This document shows positions 23,573 to 31,840 of a DNA stretch of 58,979 nt, one piece after another (positions within the stretch are counted from its first letter, which is position 1; every line of letters starts with the position of its first letter). The translations under genes and the position numbers were made by a program. The notes beneath the pieces are model-generated. The model did not search any database. It was not told the origin of the DNA and was given only the letters and a program-made list of their open reading frames with translations. The DNA is taken from contig NZ_BOQL01000035.1 of the NCBI RefSeq assembly GCF_018332655.1, positions 1 through 58,979 of the forward strand. The letters are read 5' to 3'. This stretch comes from Actinoplanes auranticolor (lineage in GTDB: Bacteria > Actinomycetota > Actinomycetes > Mycobacteriales > Micromonosporaceae).

Positions 23573-24828
23573 TGCTGTACTGGTTGGGGACGGCGGCCTT
23601 CGCGCTGGCTATCTTGATCTCGGTGAGCCTGCACGAGCTGGGCCACATGATCACGGCGAAGCGCTACGGGATGAAGGTCACCCAGTACTTCGTCGGCTTC
23701 GGGCCGACCATCTTCTCGTTCCGCCGCGGCGAGACGGAGTACGGCCTCAAGGCCATCCCGCTCGGCGGGTTCTGCAAGATCGTCGGGATGACGCCGCAGG
23801 ACGACGACGTCTCGGAGCAGGACCAGCCGCGGGCCATGTGGCGGTACCCGGTGTGGAAGCGCACGGTCGTGATGTCGGCCGGCTCCCTCACCCACTTCGC
23901 CCTCGCGATCGTCGCCGCCTGGTGCGCCGCGGTCTTCGTCGGCCTGCCCAACCCCGACGTGCCGCAGACCGTGCAGCAGCAGGTCGCCCTGCCGGCCCAG
24001 ATCACGGTGGCCGACTGCGTGCCGATCGTGCTCAGCGCGAACGAGTGCAAGGTGGGCACGGGCACCGACGTCGCCGGCCCGGCCGCCGCCGCCGGGCTGA
24101 AGACCGGCGACGTCATCACCAAGGTCGGCAACACCCCGATCACCAGCTACGGCCAGCTCACCGACGCCATCCGCGGCAGCCGGCCGGGCCCGACGGTCTT
24201 CGAGTACACCCGCGACGGCCAGCCCGGTAGGACCACGGTCACCATGATCGCCGCGCAGCGCCCGCCGCTGGCCGACCCGGAGGGCAAGGTCGCCGAGGTC
24301 TCGGTGGTCGGCATCGGGCAGAGCATCAACATCCCCGGCACGGTCACCTACGGCCCGCTCGACGCCGTGCCCGCGAGCCTGCGGTACGACTGGAGCCTGG
24401 TCGAGGGCTCGTTCGTGGCGATGAAGCGGATCCCGGAGAAGATCCCGGCGCTGTGGAACTCGATCACCGGCTCGGAGCGCGACCCGAACACCCCGATCAG
24501 CGTCATCGGCGCCAGCCGGCTGGGCGGCGAGGCGATCGAGCGCGGCGTGCCCGAGATCTTCCTGCTGATCTTCATCTCGCTGAACGTCTTCATCGGCATC
24601 TTCAACCTGCTGCCGCTGCTGCCGCTCGACGGTGGCCACATCGCCATCGCCTGGTACGAGCGGGTCCGCTCGTGGATCTACGGCAAGCTGCACAAGCCCG
24701 ACCCCGGCCGCGTCGACTACTTCAAGCTGATGCCGCTGACCTACGCCGTCATCCTGATCGGTGGGGCGTTCACGCTGCTCACCGCCACGGCCGACGTGAT
24801 CAACCCGATTACCATCTTCTCTAAGTGA
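23572..24828 (+). CDS. rseP: Site-2 intramembrane metalloprotease (RseP/Rip1)
   Basis: 418 residues. The zinc site H21-E22-L-G-H25 lies in the first membrane helix (SLHELGHMITAKRYG), and the third ligand is in NLLPLLPLDGGHI near residue 345. A PDZ domain sits between (GPAAAAGLKTGDVITKVGN). The M. tuberculosis homologue Rip1 cuts anti-sigma factors and PBP3 within the membrane. The gene is coupled to dxr by TGATG and is followed by ispG after 10 nt, the standard order in actinobacteria. Confidence 0.95.
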   Translation: MLYWLGTAAFALAILISVSLHELGHMITAKRYGMKVTQYFVGFGPTIFSFRRGETEYGLKAIPLGGFCKIVGMTPQDDDVSEQDQPRAMWRYPVWKRTVVMSAGSLTHFALAIVAAWCAAVFVGLPNPDVPQTVQQQVALPAQITVADCVPIVLSANECKVGTGTDVAGPAAAAGLKTGDVITKVGNTPITSYGQLTDAIRGSRPGPTVFEYTRDGQPGRTTVTMIAAQRPPLADPEGKVAEVSVVGIGQSINIPGTVTYGPLDAVPASLRYDWSLVEGSFVAMKRIPEKIPALWNSITGSERDPNTPISVIGASRLGGEAIERGVPEIFLLIFISLNVFIGIFNLLPLLPLDGGHIAIAWYERVRSWIYGKLHKPDPGRVDYFKLMPLTYAVILIGGAFTLLTATADVINPITIFSK

Positions 24829-24838
24829 GAGTGCGCAC

Positions 24839-26011
24839 ATGACCGCTGTCAGTCTCGGTATGCCGGCCGTACCGCCGCCGCCGCTGGCCTCCCGCCGGCA
24901 GAGCCGCCAGATCATGGTCGGCAACGTGCCGGTCGGCGGGGGCGCGCCGGTGAGCGTGCAGTCGATGACGACCACGCTGACCGCCGACGTCAACGCGACG
25001 CTGCAGCAGATCGCCGAGCTCACCGCCTCGGGCTGCCAGATCGTCCGGGTCGCCGTGCCGTCGCAGGACGACGTCGAGGCGCTGCCGGCCATCGCGAAGA
25101 AGTCGCAGATCCCGGTCATCGCCGACATCCACTTCCAGCCGCGGTACGTCTTCGCCGCGATCGACGCCGGCTGCGCGGCGGTCCGGGTCAACCCGGGCAA
25201 CATCCGCCAGTTCGACGACAAGGTCAAGGAGATCGCCAAGGCCGCGGGCGACGCCCGGGTGCCGATCCGGATCGGCGTGAACGCGGGCTCGCTGGACAAG
25301 CGGATCATGCAGAAGTACGGCAAGGCCACCGCCGAGGCGCTGGTCGAGTCGGCGCTGTGGGAGTGCTCACTGTTCGAGGAGCACGGCTTCCGCGACATCA
25401 AGATCTCGGTCAAGCACAACGACCCGGTGGTGATGATCCGCGCGTACCGCCAGCTCGCCGAGCAGTGCGACTACCCGCTGCACCTCGGTGTCACCGAGGC
25501 CGGTCCGGCGTTCCAGGGCACGATCAAGAGCGCGGTGGCCTTCGGCGCGCTGCTGGCCGAGGGCATCGGCGACACCATCCGGGTGTCGCTGTCGGCGCCG
25601 CCGGTCGAGGAGATCAAGGTCGGCCAGGGCATCCTGGAGGCGCTGGGCCTGCGCGAGCGCGGCCTGGAGATCGTCTCCTGCCCGTCCTGCGGCCGCGCCC
25701 AGGTGGACGTCTACACGCTGGCCGAGCAGGTGACGGCGGCGCTCGAGGGCTTCCCGGTGCCGCTGCGCGTGGCGGTCATGGGCTGCGTCGTGAACGGCCC
25801 GGGCGAGGCCCGCGAGGCCGACCTGGGGGTGGCTTCCGGCAACGGCAAGGGCCAGATCTTCGTCCGGGGCCAGGTCATCAAGACGGTGCCGGAATCGATC
25901 ATCGTGGAGACGCTGGTCGAGGAGGCCCTGCGGCTGGCCGACCAGATGGGCGCCGAGCTGCCGGACGAGCTCCGCGAGCTCCTGCCCGGCCCCACCGTCA
26001 CCGTCCACTGA
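24839..26011 (+). CDS. ispG: 4-hydroxy-3-methylbut-2-enyl diphosphate synthase
   Basis: A 390-residue IspG (GcpE), the [4Fe-4S] enzyme that makes HMBPP from MEcPP. The TIM-barrel part opens with QIMVGNVPVGGGAPVSVQSM; the cluster domain has CPSCGR and VMGCVVNGPGEARE with the three cysteines and following glutamate. There are about 20 unconserved residues before the barrel. It ends the dxr-rseP-ispG operon and overlaps the convergent AraC gene by 14 nt. Confidence 0.97.
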   Translation: MTAVSLGMPAVPPPPLASRRQSRQIMVGNVPVGGGAPVSVQSMTTTLTADVNATLQQIAELTASGCQIVRVAVPSQDDVEALPAIAKKSQIPVIADIHFQPRYVFAAIDAGCAAVRVNPGNIRQFDDKVKEIAKAAGDARVPIRIGVNAGSLDKRIMQKYGKATAEALVESALWECSLFEEHGFRDIKISVKHNDPVVMIRAYRQLAEQCDYPLHLGVTEAGPAFQGTIKSAVAFGALLAEGIGDTIRVSLSAPPVEEIKVGQGILEALGLRERGLEIVSCPSCGRAQVDVYTLAEQVTAALEGFPVPLRVAVMGCVVNGPGEAREADLGVASGNGKGQIFVRGQVIKTVPESIIVETLVEEALRLADQMGAELPDELRELLPGPTVTVH

Positions 26012-27029
26012 GGTCCGCGCCGTCCGATCCCGACCCGCCTCGCCGCAGGCCGGGCCGGTCGGCGTCGCGCCACTGCGCCGGGGTCGCCTGGTGCTCGGCG
26101 CGGAACCGTTTGATGAAGTAGCTGACGTCGGGATACCCGACCCGGTGGCTGATCGCCGCCACCGTCAGGCCGGTGGTCGACAGCAGCAGGCGGGCCTGCT
26201 GCATGCGCCGCTGCGCGATCCACTGCTGCACCGTCCGGCCGGTCTTGCGGCGGACGACCGTGGTGAGATGGCCGGTGGTCAGGGCCAGCTCGGCGGCGAC
26301 GTCGGTCAGCGAGATGGGCTCGTGGTAGCGCCGCTCGATGACCTCGAAGACGGCGGCGAGCAGCGGCTCGTCGGACGAGCGCAGCTGGCCCGCGACGTCG
26401 GTGGACAGCCGGGCCGCGGCGACCAGCACGAGAGTCAGGTGGGCGAGCGCGGCCTCCTGGTAGCCGTCGCGCCGGGCCCGTAGTTCGGCTTCGAGCGTGG
26501 CGAAGCGGGCCACCCAGGCGTCCCGGTCGGCGGCGGGGATCTCCAGTCGCTGCGCGCGGTCGATGCCGCGGGCGAACGGGAACAGCAGCGGGTGCGCGCG
26601 CCACGACGAATAGGCTCCGGGCGTACCGGGGCGGATGACGTCGGCCGGAAACCAGACCACCCAGCCGTCGGTGGCGACCTCCTCGTGCGGGCCGGTGAAG
26701 GACACGACCTGCCCGGGCGCGATGACGAACAGATCGCCGTCGGCCACCGGCCACTCCCGCTCGTCGAGCACGATCGTCCCGGCGGCCCGGTGCGCGTAGA
26801 AGAGCACCAGGAAGTCGTGCGTGTGCGAGCCGGCGGGCGGACCGCCGCTCGCAGGGTTCTCCGGCAGACGGGTGATCGCGATCGGGGCGGCGCCGGGCAC
26901 GTGGCCGAAGGCGATGACCGGGACACCCCGGCCGGTCGCCCCCACCTGCCGGGCCCTTCCCCAGGTCGGCACCGAAGATCGTCGCATCCCGGCCACGGAT
27001 CGCCCGTTGTTGCTTTCCTCGTCCCGCAT
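25998..27029 (-). CDS. AraC-family transcriptional regulator
   Basis: About 343 residues. The N-terminal half is a cupin sensing domain (SHTHDFLVLFYAHRAAGTIV, then DGDLFVIAPGQVV). The C-terminal 100 residues hold the two AraC helix-turn-helices (ISLTDVAAELALTTGHLTTV and AAISHRVGYPDVSYFIKRFR). The start is uncertain: ATG 27029 has no clear Shine-Dalgarno, and ATG 26987 or a GTG just before it, with GAGGAAAG further upstream, also fits. It diverges from a methyltransferase gene only 48 nt away, which may be its target. Confidence 0.88.
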   Translation of the reverse strand: MRDEESNNGRSVAGMRRSSVPTWGRARQVGATGRGVPVIAFGHVPGAAPIAITRLPENPASGGPPAGSHTHDFLVLFYAHRAAGTIVLDEREWPVADGDLFVIAPGQVVSFTGPHEEVATDGWVVWFPADVIRPGTPGAYSSWRAHPLLFPFARGIDRAQRLEIPAADRDAWVARFATLEAELRARRDGYQEAALAHLTLVLVAAARLSTDVAGQLRSSDEPLLAAVFEVIERRYHEPISLTDVAAELALTTGHLTTVVRRKTGRTVQQWIAQRRMQQARLLLSTTGLTVAAISHRVGYPDVSYFIKRFRAEHQATPAQWRDADRPGLRRGGSGSDGADLSGR

Positions 27030-27077
27030 GAGGCTGAGAGTACGACCGAACTTCGTCGGACTCGACAGGAGCGCGAC

Positions 27078-27719
27078 ATGAACCGACAGACACACGCCCG
27101 GGACGACCAGCACTACCTGCCGGCCATGGGCAGACACTGGCTGCTGCCCCTCTACGACCCGTTCACCCGGCTGGCGCGGGTCGGCCGGATCCACGCTCAG
27201 CTGCTCGACCGTGCGGACCTGCGGCCGGGCCAGCGGATCCTGGAGATCGGCTGCGGCACGGGCAATCTGCTGACCGCCCTCGGGCGGCGCGCGCCCGACA
27301 TCGAGGCCGTGGGCATCGACCCGGACCCGGCGGCGCTGCGCCGGGCCCGGCGCAAGGCCGCCCGCCGCAGACTGCCGATCCGGTACGAGCAGGCGTTCGC
27401 CGGCCACCTGCCCCAGCCCGACGCGAGCTTCGACCGCGTCCTGTCGTCGTTCATGCTGCACCACCTCGACGAGGAGGAACGCGGGCGAGCGCTGGGCGAG
27501 GTCCGTCGCGTCCTGCGCCCGGGCGGCGAGTTCCACGTGGTCGACATCGACGCCACGCCGTCAGGCACCGGCCGGGCGCACCGCCGTCCCCTGGTGGCGG
27601 ACAGCGTCCCGGAACGCGTGCTGGCCTCGATGACAGAGGCCGGCCTGACGGGCGTCCAGGAGAACGGCCGCGAGAGAGCCCGCTTCGGCGCCTACGCCTT
27701 CTACCGCGCCGAGAAGTGA
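27078..27719 (+). CDS. Class I SAM-dependent methyltransferase
   Basis: 213 residues from ATG 27078, with AGGAG 6 nt upstream. Motif I is ILEIGCGTGNLLTAL, followed by VGIDPDPAALRRARRKA; LPQPDASFDRVLSSFMLHHL and RRVLRPGGEFHVVDID complete a UbiE/Methyltransf_11 type fold. N-terminal HWLLPLYDPFTRLARVGR resembles small-molecule methyltransferases. The substrate is not evident. The divergent AraC regulator probably controls it. Confidence 0.88.
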   Translation: MNRQTHARDDQHYLPAMGRHWLLPLYDPFTRLARVGRIHAQLLDRADLRPGQRILEIGCGTGNLLTALGRRAPDIEAVGIDPDPAALRRARRKAARRRLPIRYEQAFAGHLPQPDASFDRVLSSFMLHHLDEEERGRALGEVRRVLRPGGEFHVVDIDATPSGTGRAHRRPLVADSVPERVLASMTEAGLTGVQENGRERARFGAYAFYRAEK

Positions 27720-27772
27720 CAGCCCGGGCCGAGTGGCGGGCTTGTGGGCGGGCACGTCCCCTGGACGCGGCC

Positions 27773-27955
27773 ATGGCAGCGACAGCCGCCGGCGTGGCGA
27801 GTGCCCTGTTTGCCGTCGCCGTCGTGGCGTTCAGCTTCGCGTAGTACAACGGCGACCGGCGCATCGACTGGGCGCAGGCCGCCGGCGTCGGCCTGCTCGC
27901 CGCCGCATGCGTCCGGGCGATCGCGGTCAACGCCGTCGTGACCACCCCCGACTGA
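27773..27955 (+). pseudogene. Small two-helix membrane protein interrupted by TAG
   Basis: From ATG 27773 the frame reads MAATAAGVASALFAVAVVAF, then SFA, then TAG at 27842-27844. It continues in frame as YNGDRRIDWAQAAGVGLLAA and AACVRAIAVNAVVTTPD to a TGA at 27953. Both halves have strong codon bias and each contains one membrane helix, so they were one 60-residue protein. A single base change (for example CAG or TGG to TAG) explains the break. Read-through or a sequencing error are alternatives. Confidence 0.6.
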
Positions 27956-27959
27956 ACCG

Positions 27960-28012
27960 CACCCGCCGCGCCGGGCGTCCGGGCGGCCACCGGAATCGCC
28001 CGGCGGCGGGTG
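27960..28012. terminator. GC-rich hairpin between convergent genes
   Basis: CACCCGCCGCGCCGGGC at 27960 pairs with GCCCGGCGGCGGGTG ending at 28012, with a 2-nt bulge and a 21-nt loop that can itself fold. It lies between the broken small gene and the leftward PadR gene. Confidence 0.55.
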
Positions 28013-28111
28013 CTCAGCCGGAGTTCCGCCGGCTCGCCTGTGTGCGGGTGGAGGACGGTGTTGCGGTTGGGGACCGTTGCTCGCCGTAGCTGAATGGAAA
28101 GGGGTCCCCGC

Positions 28112-28729
28112 TCACTCGTCGGCGAGGATCGCGTAGAGCTTGCGCTTGGTTTCGTTGAGGACTTCCAGGGCCTTGTCGCGCTGCTCCGGGGTGCCGTTGA
28201 AGCCCACCTGGCGCAGCGCGTCCATGATCCCGATCGCCGCGTCGCGGAAGTCCTGGACCTGGGACATCGTGTCGTTGCTGAACTGGGCCCACGGCGGGTT
28301 CTCCGCCGCGACGGTCGCTTCCTCGCGGCCGGCGTCGGTCAGGGTGAAGCGCTTGCGGCCGCCCGTCGCCTCGGCCTCGATGAGGCCTTCGTCCTCGAGC
28401 AGCTGCAGGGTCGGGTAGACCGAGCCCGGGCTCGGGCGCCAGATGCCGCCGGTGCGGCTCTCCAGCTCCTGGATCATCTCGTAGCCGTGCATCGGCCGCT
28501 CCAGCAGCAGGGCCAGCAGGGCCGGGCGCACGTTGGGCCGGCTACCGCGGCCACCGCGGCGATGGCCGCGTCCGCCCGGGCCGAAGCCGGGGCCGCCGAA
28601 ACCAGGACCGCCGAAGCCGGGCCCGCCCTGACCGAACGGGAACCCGGGCGGGAAGCCGAAGCCGCGCATCAGGCCCTCGCGCAGGCTGCCGGGGTGACCG
28701 TGTCCCTCGCGCATGTGGTGGTGTCGCAT
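28112..28729 (-). CDS. PadR-family regulator with His/Gly-rich N-terminus
   Basis: 205 residues from ATG 28729, with GGAG 6 nt upstream. The winged helix is standard PadR (ALLLERPMHGYEMIQELESR, then WRPSPGSVYPTLQLLEDEGL), followed by a C-terminal dimerisation helix (QRDKALEVLNETKRKLYAIL). The first 65 residues are unusual: a histidine-rich start (MRHHHMREGHGHPG) and a Gly/Phe/Pro tract (GGPGFGGPGFGGPGFG). The His-rich start could bind metal. PadR proteins usually repress an adjacent exporter or their own gene; here a symmetric site lies upstream. Confidence 0.88.
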   Translation of the reverse strand: MRHHHMREGHGHPGSLREGLMRGFGFPPGFPFGQGGPGFGGPGFGGPGFGPGGRGHRRGGRGSRPNVRPALLALLLERPMHGYEMIQELESRTGGIWRPSPGSVYPTLQLLEDEGLIEAEATGGRKRFTLTDAGREEATVAAENPPWAQFSNDTMSQVQDFRDAAIGIMDALRQVGFNGTPEQRDKALEVLNETKRKLYAILADE

Positions 28730-28745
28730 GACCTTCTCCGATCTG

Positions 28746-28774
28746 TTGTCGATAGTTAGACGATATATCGGCAA
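28746..28774. promoter_or_regulatory. Probable PadR operator
   Basis: TTGTCGATA at 28746 and TATCGGCAA ending at 28774 are inverted arms (8 of 9 match), with the palindrome CGATATATCG inside. The segment is far richer in A+T than its surroundings and lies 17 nt upstream of the PadR start. Confidence 0.6.
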
Positions 28775-28853
28775 CATGTCATCGGCAAGGGTTTCTCCGA
28801 TCGGAGGGGGCGGCGCGGGTGTATCCGGGCTGCCATCTGGCAATCTGGTAGCT

Positions 28854-29693
28854 GTGTTGACGGTGCCCATCCGCCAGCTCGGTGAGTCCGAGCGGGCGAC
28901 GGTCGAGCGGATCCTCGACCAAGACCCCTACGCCGGCGCTCAGATCGCCGAGCGCGTAGCGGCGCACGGGCTCAACTGGTGGCGTTCCGACGGCCGGATC
29001 TACGGCTACGGCACCGGCCGCCGCATCGAATCGCTCTGCTGGTCCGGCGCACATCTCGTGCCGGTGTGCACGACGCCGGCCGCGGTGGCCGCCTACGCCG
29101 ACCTGCTCGGCGCCGAGCCGCGCATCTGCTCGTCGATCATCGGGCGGGCCGAGGCCGTGCTCGACCTCTGGGAGCGTCTCGGCGGGCACTGGGGCCCGGC
29201 CCGCGACGTGCGGCCGCACCAGCCGCTGCTGGTCGCCGACCGGGAGGCCCCGGTCGCGCCCGACCCCGAGGTGCGCCTGGTGCAGCCCGGCGAGGTGGAT
29301 CAGCTCTTCCCGGCCGCGGTCGCGATGTACACCGAGGAGGTCGGCGTCTCGCCGCTGGTCGACGACGGCGGGCGCGGCTACAAGCGGCGGATCTCCGACC
29401 TGGTGCGGTCGAAGCGGGCCTACGCGCGGTTCGTGGGCGACCGGGTCGTCTTCAAGGCCGAGCTGGCGATCGTCACCCGGCGCACCACGCAGGTGCAGGG
29501 CGTGTGGGTGGACCCGGAATTCCGCGGGCAGGGAATGGCCGCGGGGGCCATGGCGGCGGTGCTGCGGGACGCGCTGCGCCGGGTGGCGCCGACCGTGAGC
29601 CTGTACGTCAACGACTACAACGCGCCCGCCCGCCGGGTCTACGCGCGCTGCGGTTTCGTGCCGAACGGCAGCTTCGCCACCGTCCTCTTCTAG
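28854..29693 (+). CDS. DUF4081-GNAT acetyltransferase (Rv2867c-like)
   Basis: 279 residues from GTG 28854. The N-terminal 140 residues are a DUF4081-like part (RATVERILDQDPYAGAQIAE, then SLCWSGAHLVPV). The C-terminal half is a GNAT fold with the acetyl-CoA loop VWVDPEFRGQGMAAGAMAAV and VSLYVNDYNAPARRVYARCG. The M. tuberculosis equivalent (Rv2867c) follows gcpE directly; here AraC, methyltransferase and PadR genes have come between. No Shine-Dalgarno is clear, so the transcript may be leaderless. Its TAG shares CTAG with the convergent stop. Confidence 0.88.
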   Translation: MLTVPIRQLGESERATVERILDQDPYAGAQIAERVAAHGLNWWRSDGRIYGYGTGRRIESLCWSGAHLVPVCTTPAAVAAYADLLGAEPRICSSIIGRAEAVLDLWERLGGHWGPARDVRPHQPLLVADREAPVAPDPEVRLVQPGEVDQLFPAAVAMYTEEVGVSPLVDDGGRGYKRRISDLVRSKRAYARFVGDRVVFKAELAIVTRRTTQVQGVWVDPEFRGQGMAAGAMAAVLRDALRRVAPTVSLYVNDYNAPARRVYARCGFVPNGSFATVLF

Positions 29694-30673
29694 GGCCGGC
29701 CCAGCCCCGTGATGAGCTCACCCAGCGCCGCGGCGCCACCCTGCTGCAGCTCCGGTGTGGGCACCAGGGCCATCACCGGGACGTCGACGCCGGCCTCCGC
29801 ATAGCGCGCCACGTGCTCGCGGCACTGCTCCGGTGAGCCGTGCACGATCAGCTCGTCCACCACCTCGTCCGGGATCGCCGCCAGCGCACCCTTGCGGTCG
29901 CCGGCCGCCCAGGCCGTCCACATCGGAGCCAGCACGGGCTCCCGGCCCAGCCAGCGGTGGAACTCCGCGTACGCCGGGACCGTCAGGTAGGCCGCGATCA
30001 TCCGGCGGCCGACCGTGCGGGCATAGGCCGCGTCCTTGGTCGGGCACACGAAGATGCGCGCGACCACGTCGAAGCCCGGCCGGTCGGACTTGGCCTCGGC
30101 CAGCGCCCGGGGCACGTCGGTGGCCGCCAGCCAGTTCAGGATCACGCCGTCGGCGGCCGACGCGGCCAGCCGGAGCATGCCGGGACGCAGGGCGGCGAGC
30201 AGCACTCCCGGCGGGGTCGCGGGCGGGCGTTCGAGGCGGAAACGGCGTACCCGGAAGGTCTCGAACTCGCGGTCGACCATCTCGCCGGCCAGGGCCGCGC
30301 GCAGGAACTCCAACATGTCCCGGCTGCGGGCGAACGGGCTGGTGAAGTCGGCCGCGTTCCAGTCGCCGACCACGACCGGTGACGACGCGCCGATGCCGAG
30401 CTGGAACCGGCCCGGTGCGGCCTCGGCCAGGGCGGCGGCCGTCATTGCGAGCAGAGCCGGGCCGCGGGTGAAGACCGGGGTGATCGCGGTCCCGAGCCGG
30501 GCCCGTGGCTGCCAGGCGGCGGCGAGGGTCAGCGGGGTGAAGGCGTCGGTGCCGGCCACCTCGGACGACCACAGGTCGGTGAAACCCGCGTCGGTCAGCG
30601 CCGCGAACACCGCGGCGTGCTCGGCCAGCGGCACCCCGCCCAGCGGTACGGTCATTCCCCATCGCGTCGACAT
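29690..30673 (-). CDS. LLM-class F420-dependent oxidoreductase
   Basis: 327 residues from ATG 30673. This is a luciferase-like TIM barrel: WGMTVPLGGVPLAEHAAVFA, then DLWSSEVAGTDAFTPLTLAA, LGTAITPVFTRGPALLAMTA, and GRFQLGIGASSPVVVGDWN, the segment where F420-type members contact cofactor. The C-terminal VHGSPEQCREHVARYAEAGV is conserved in this group. The hydride-transfer substrate is unknown. F420 dependence is inferred from family and actinomycete background. Confidence 0.85.
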   Translation of the reverse strand: MSTRWGMTVPLGGVPLAEHAAVFAALTDAGFTDLWSSEVAGTDAFTPLTLAAAWQPRARLGTAITPVFTRGPALLAMTAAALAEAAPGRFQLGIGASSPVVVGDWNAADFTSPFARSRDMLEFLRAALAGEMVDREFETFRVRRFRLERPPATPPGVLLAALRPGMLRLAASAADGVILNWLAATDVPRALAEAKSDRPGFDVVARIFVCPTKDAAYARTVGRRMIAAYLTVPAYAEFHRWLGREPVLAPMWTAWAAGDRKGALAAIPDEVVDELIVHGSPEQCREHVARYAEAGVDVPVMALVPTPELQQGGAAALGELITGLGRP

Positions 30674-30735
30674 CACCCGATCCTGCCCTGTGATCGAGGT
30701 GAGGTCCACCACCGGGCCAGGGTCGCCAAGGGCGT

Positions 30736-30763
30736 CCGCCGGGTCGCTCGAGCGACCCGGCGG
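30736..30763. terminator. Perfect palindrome after the ABC permease gene
   Basis: CCGCCGGGTCGCTC at 30736 is followed at once by its exact reverse complement to 30763. It lies 9 nt past the stop of the leftward ABC permease gene and upstream of the LLM gene on the same strand. Confidence 0.75.
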
Positions 30764-30772
30764 CACCACACC

Positions 30773-31840
30773 TCAGCCGACGGTGGAGCGGCTGCGCCAG
30801 GCGGTCGCGAAGGACGTCCGCCCGTTGGTACGCAGCAGCGACCCCTCGTAGACGCGGGCGCCGACGGCGAGGAACACCACCGTGGAGACCGCCAGCACGA
30901 GCAGGGACACCACCGGCTCCCAGCCCGCCGCGTCCCCGGTGAACAGGCGCACCGGCATCGCGATCGGCGAGGAGAACGGGATGTAGGACAGCGCCGTCAT
31001 CGCCGCGGCGTTCTCCTGCAGGAACAGCACCGCGAAGAACGGTCCCATCACCGCGAGCTGCAGCGGGGCCGAGGCGCCGTTGATGTCCTCCTGCCGCGCC
31101 GCCAGCGCGCCCACCCCGGCCCACAGGGTGGCCAGCATGACGAAGCCGATCAGGAAGAACGGCAGGAACCAGGCGATGGTCGGCCCGACCAGAGCGGTCA
31201 CGTCGGCGTCGACCCCGGCGATGCGCATGCCGACCAGCGCCACCACCGCGATCAGGGCGATCTGCCCGAACGCCAGCAGCGTCATCGCCGCCACCTTGCC
31301 GGCCAGCAGCGCCCGTACGGGCACGCTGGCGACGAGGATCTCGACGATGCGGGTCTGCTTCTCCTCGGTCACGCTCATGGCGATCTGCAGCCCGAAGGTG
31401 AACGAGGTCATGAAGAACAGGAAGGCCAGGGCGAACGGCACGAGGAAGGCCAGGAACGGGTCGGTGGCGTCCGGGTCGAGCAACCGCACCGGCGGCGCGG
31501 TGCTGAGCGCCTCCACCACCTCACCCGGCGCCTCCTCCAGGCCGAGCACGGTCGGGCCGGCGACCACGGCCGCCTCCACGTCGCCGTCGCGCACGAGCCG
31601 TTCGGCCTCGGCGTCGGTGGTGACCGGACGCACCTCCAGGCCGGCCCGCTGCAGCGCCGTGGCCACCGTGGGGTCGGTCGTGGCGACCTTGGCCGGGCCG
31701 CCGTCGAGCAGGCTCGGCAGCACGGTGCTGGCGATGGCGATCAGCAGGAAGAAGGCCGTGCTGATCAGGAACGTCTTGTCCCGGAGCTTGACCCGGATCT
31801 CGCGGGCGGCGACGAGCCGGGCGGCGGCAAGGGTGGTCAC
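30773..31840 (-). CDS. ABC-2 type exporter permease (NatB-like)
   Basis: 355 residues. One N-terminal helix (TFLISTAFFLLIAIASTVLP), a 130-residue outside domain and five C-terminal helices (PFLAFLVPFALAFLFFMTSF onward) follow the NatB/YhaP pattern. MSVTEEKQTRIVEILVASV is the coupling region typical of this family. Such pairs export sodium, drugs or peptides. ATG 31840 overlaps the ATPase stop as ATGA. Confidence 0.92.
   Translation of the reverse strand: MTTLAAARLVAAREIRVKLRDKTFLISTAFFLLIAIASTVLPSLLDGGPAKVATTDPTVATALQRAGLEVRPVTTDAEAERLVRDGDVEAAVVAGPTVLGLEEAPGEVVEALSTAPPVRLLDPDATDPFLAFLVPFALAFLFFMTSFTFGLQIAMSVTEEKQTRIVEILVASVPVRALLAGKVAAMTLLAFGQIALIAVVALVGMRIAGVDADVTALVGPTIAWFLPFFLIGFVMLATLWAGVGALAARQEDINGASAPLQLAVMGPFFAVLFLQENAAAMTALSYIPFSSPIAMPVRLFTGDAAGWEPVVSLLVLAVSTVVFLAVGARVYEGSLLRTNGRTSFATAWRSRSTVG

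Noticed and set aside
23368..25419. 683-codon frame opposite rseP and ispG
   Set aside because: Shadow of well-recognised genes on the other strand, without protein-like motifs.
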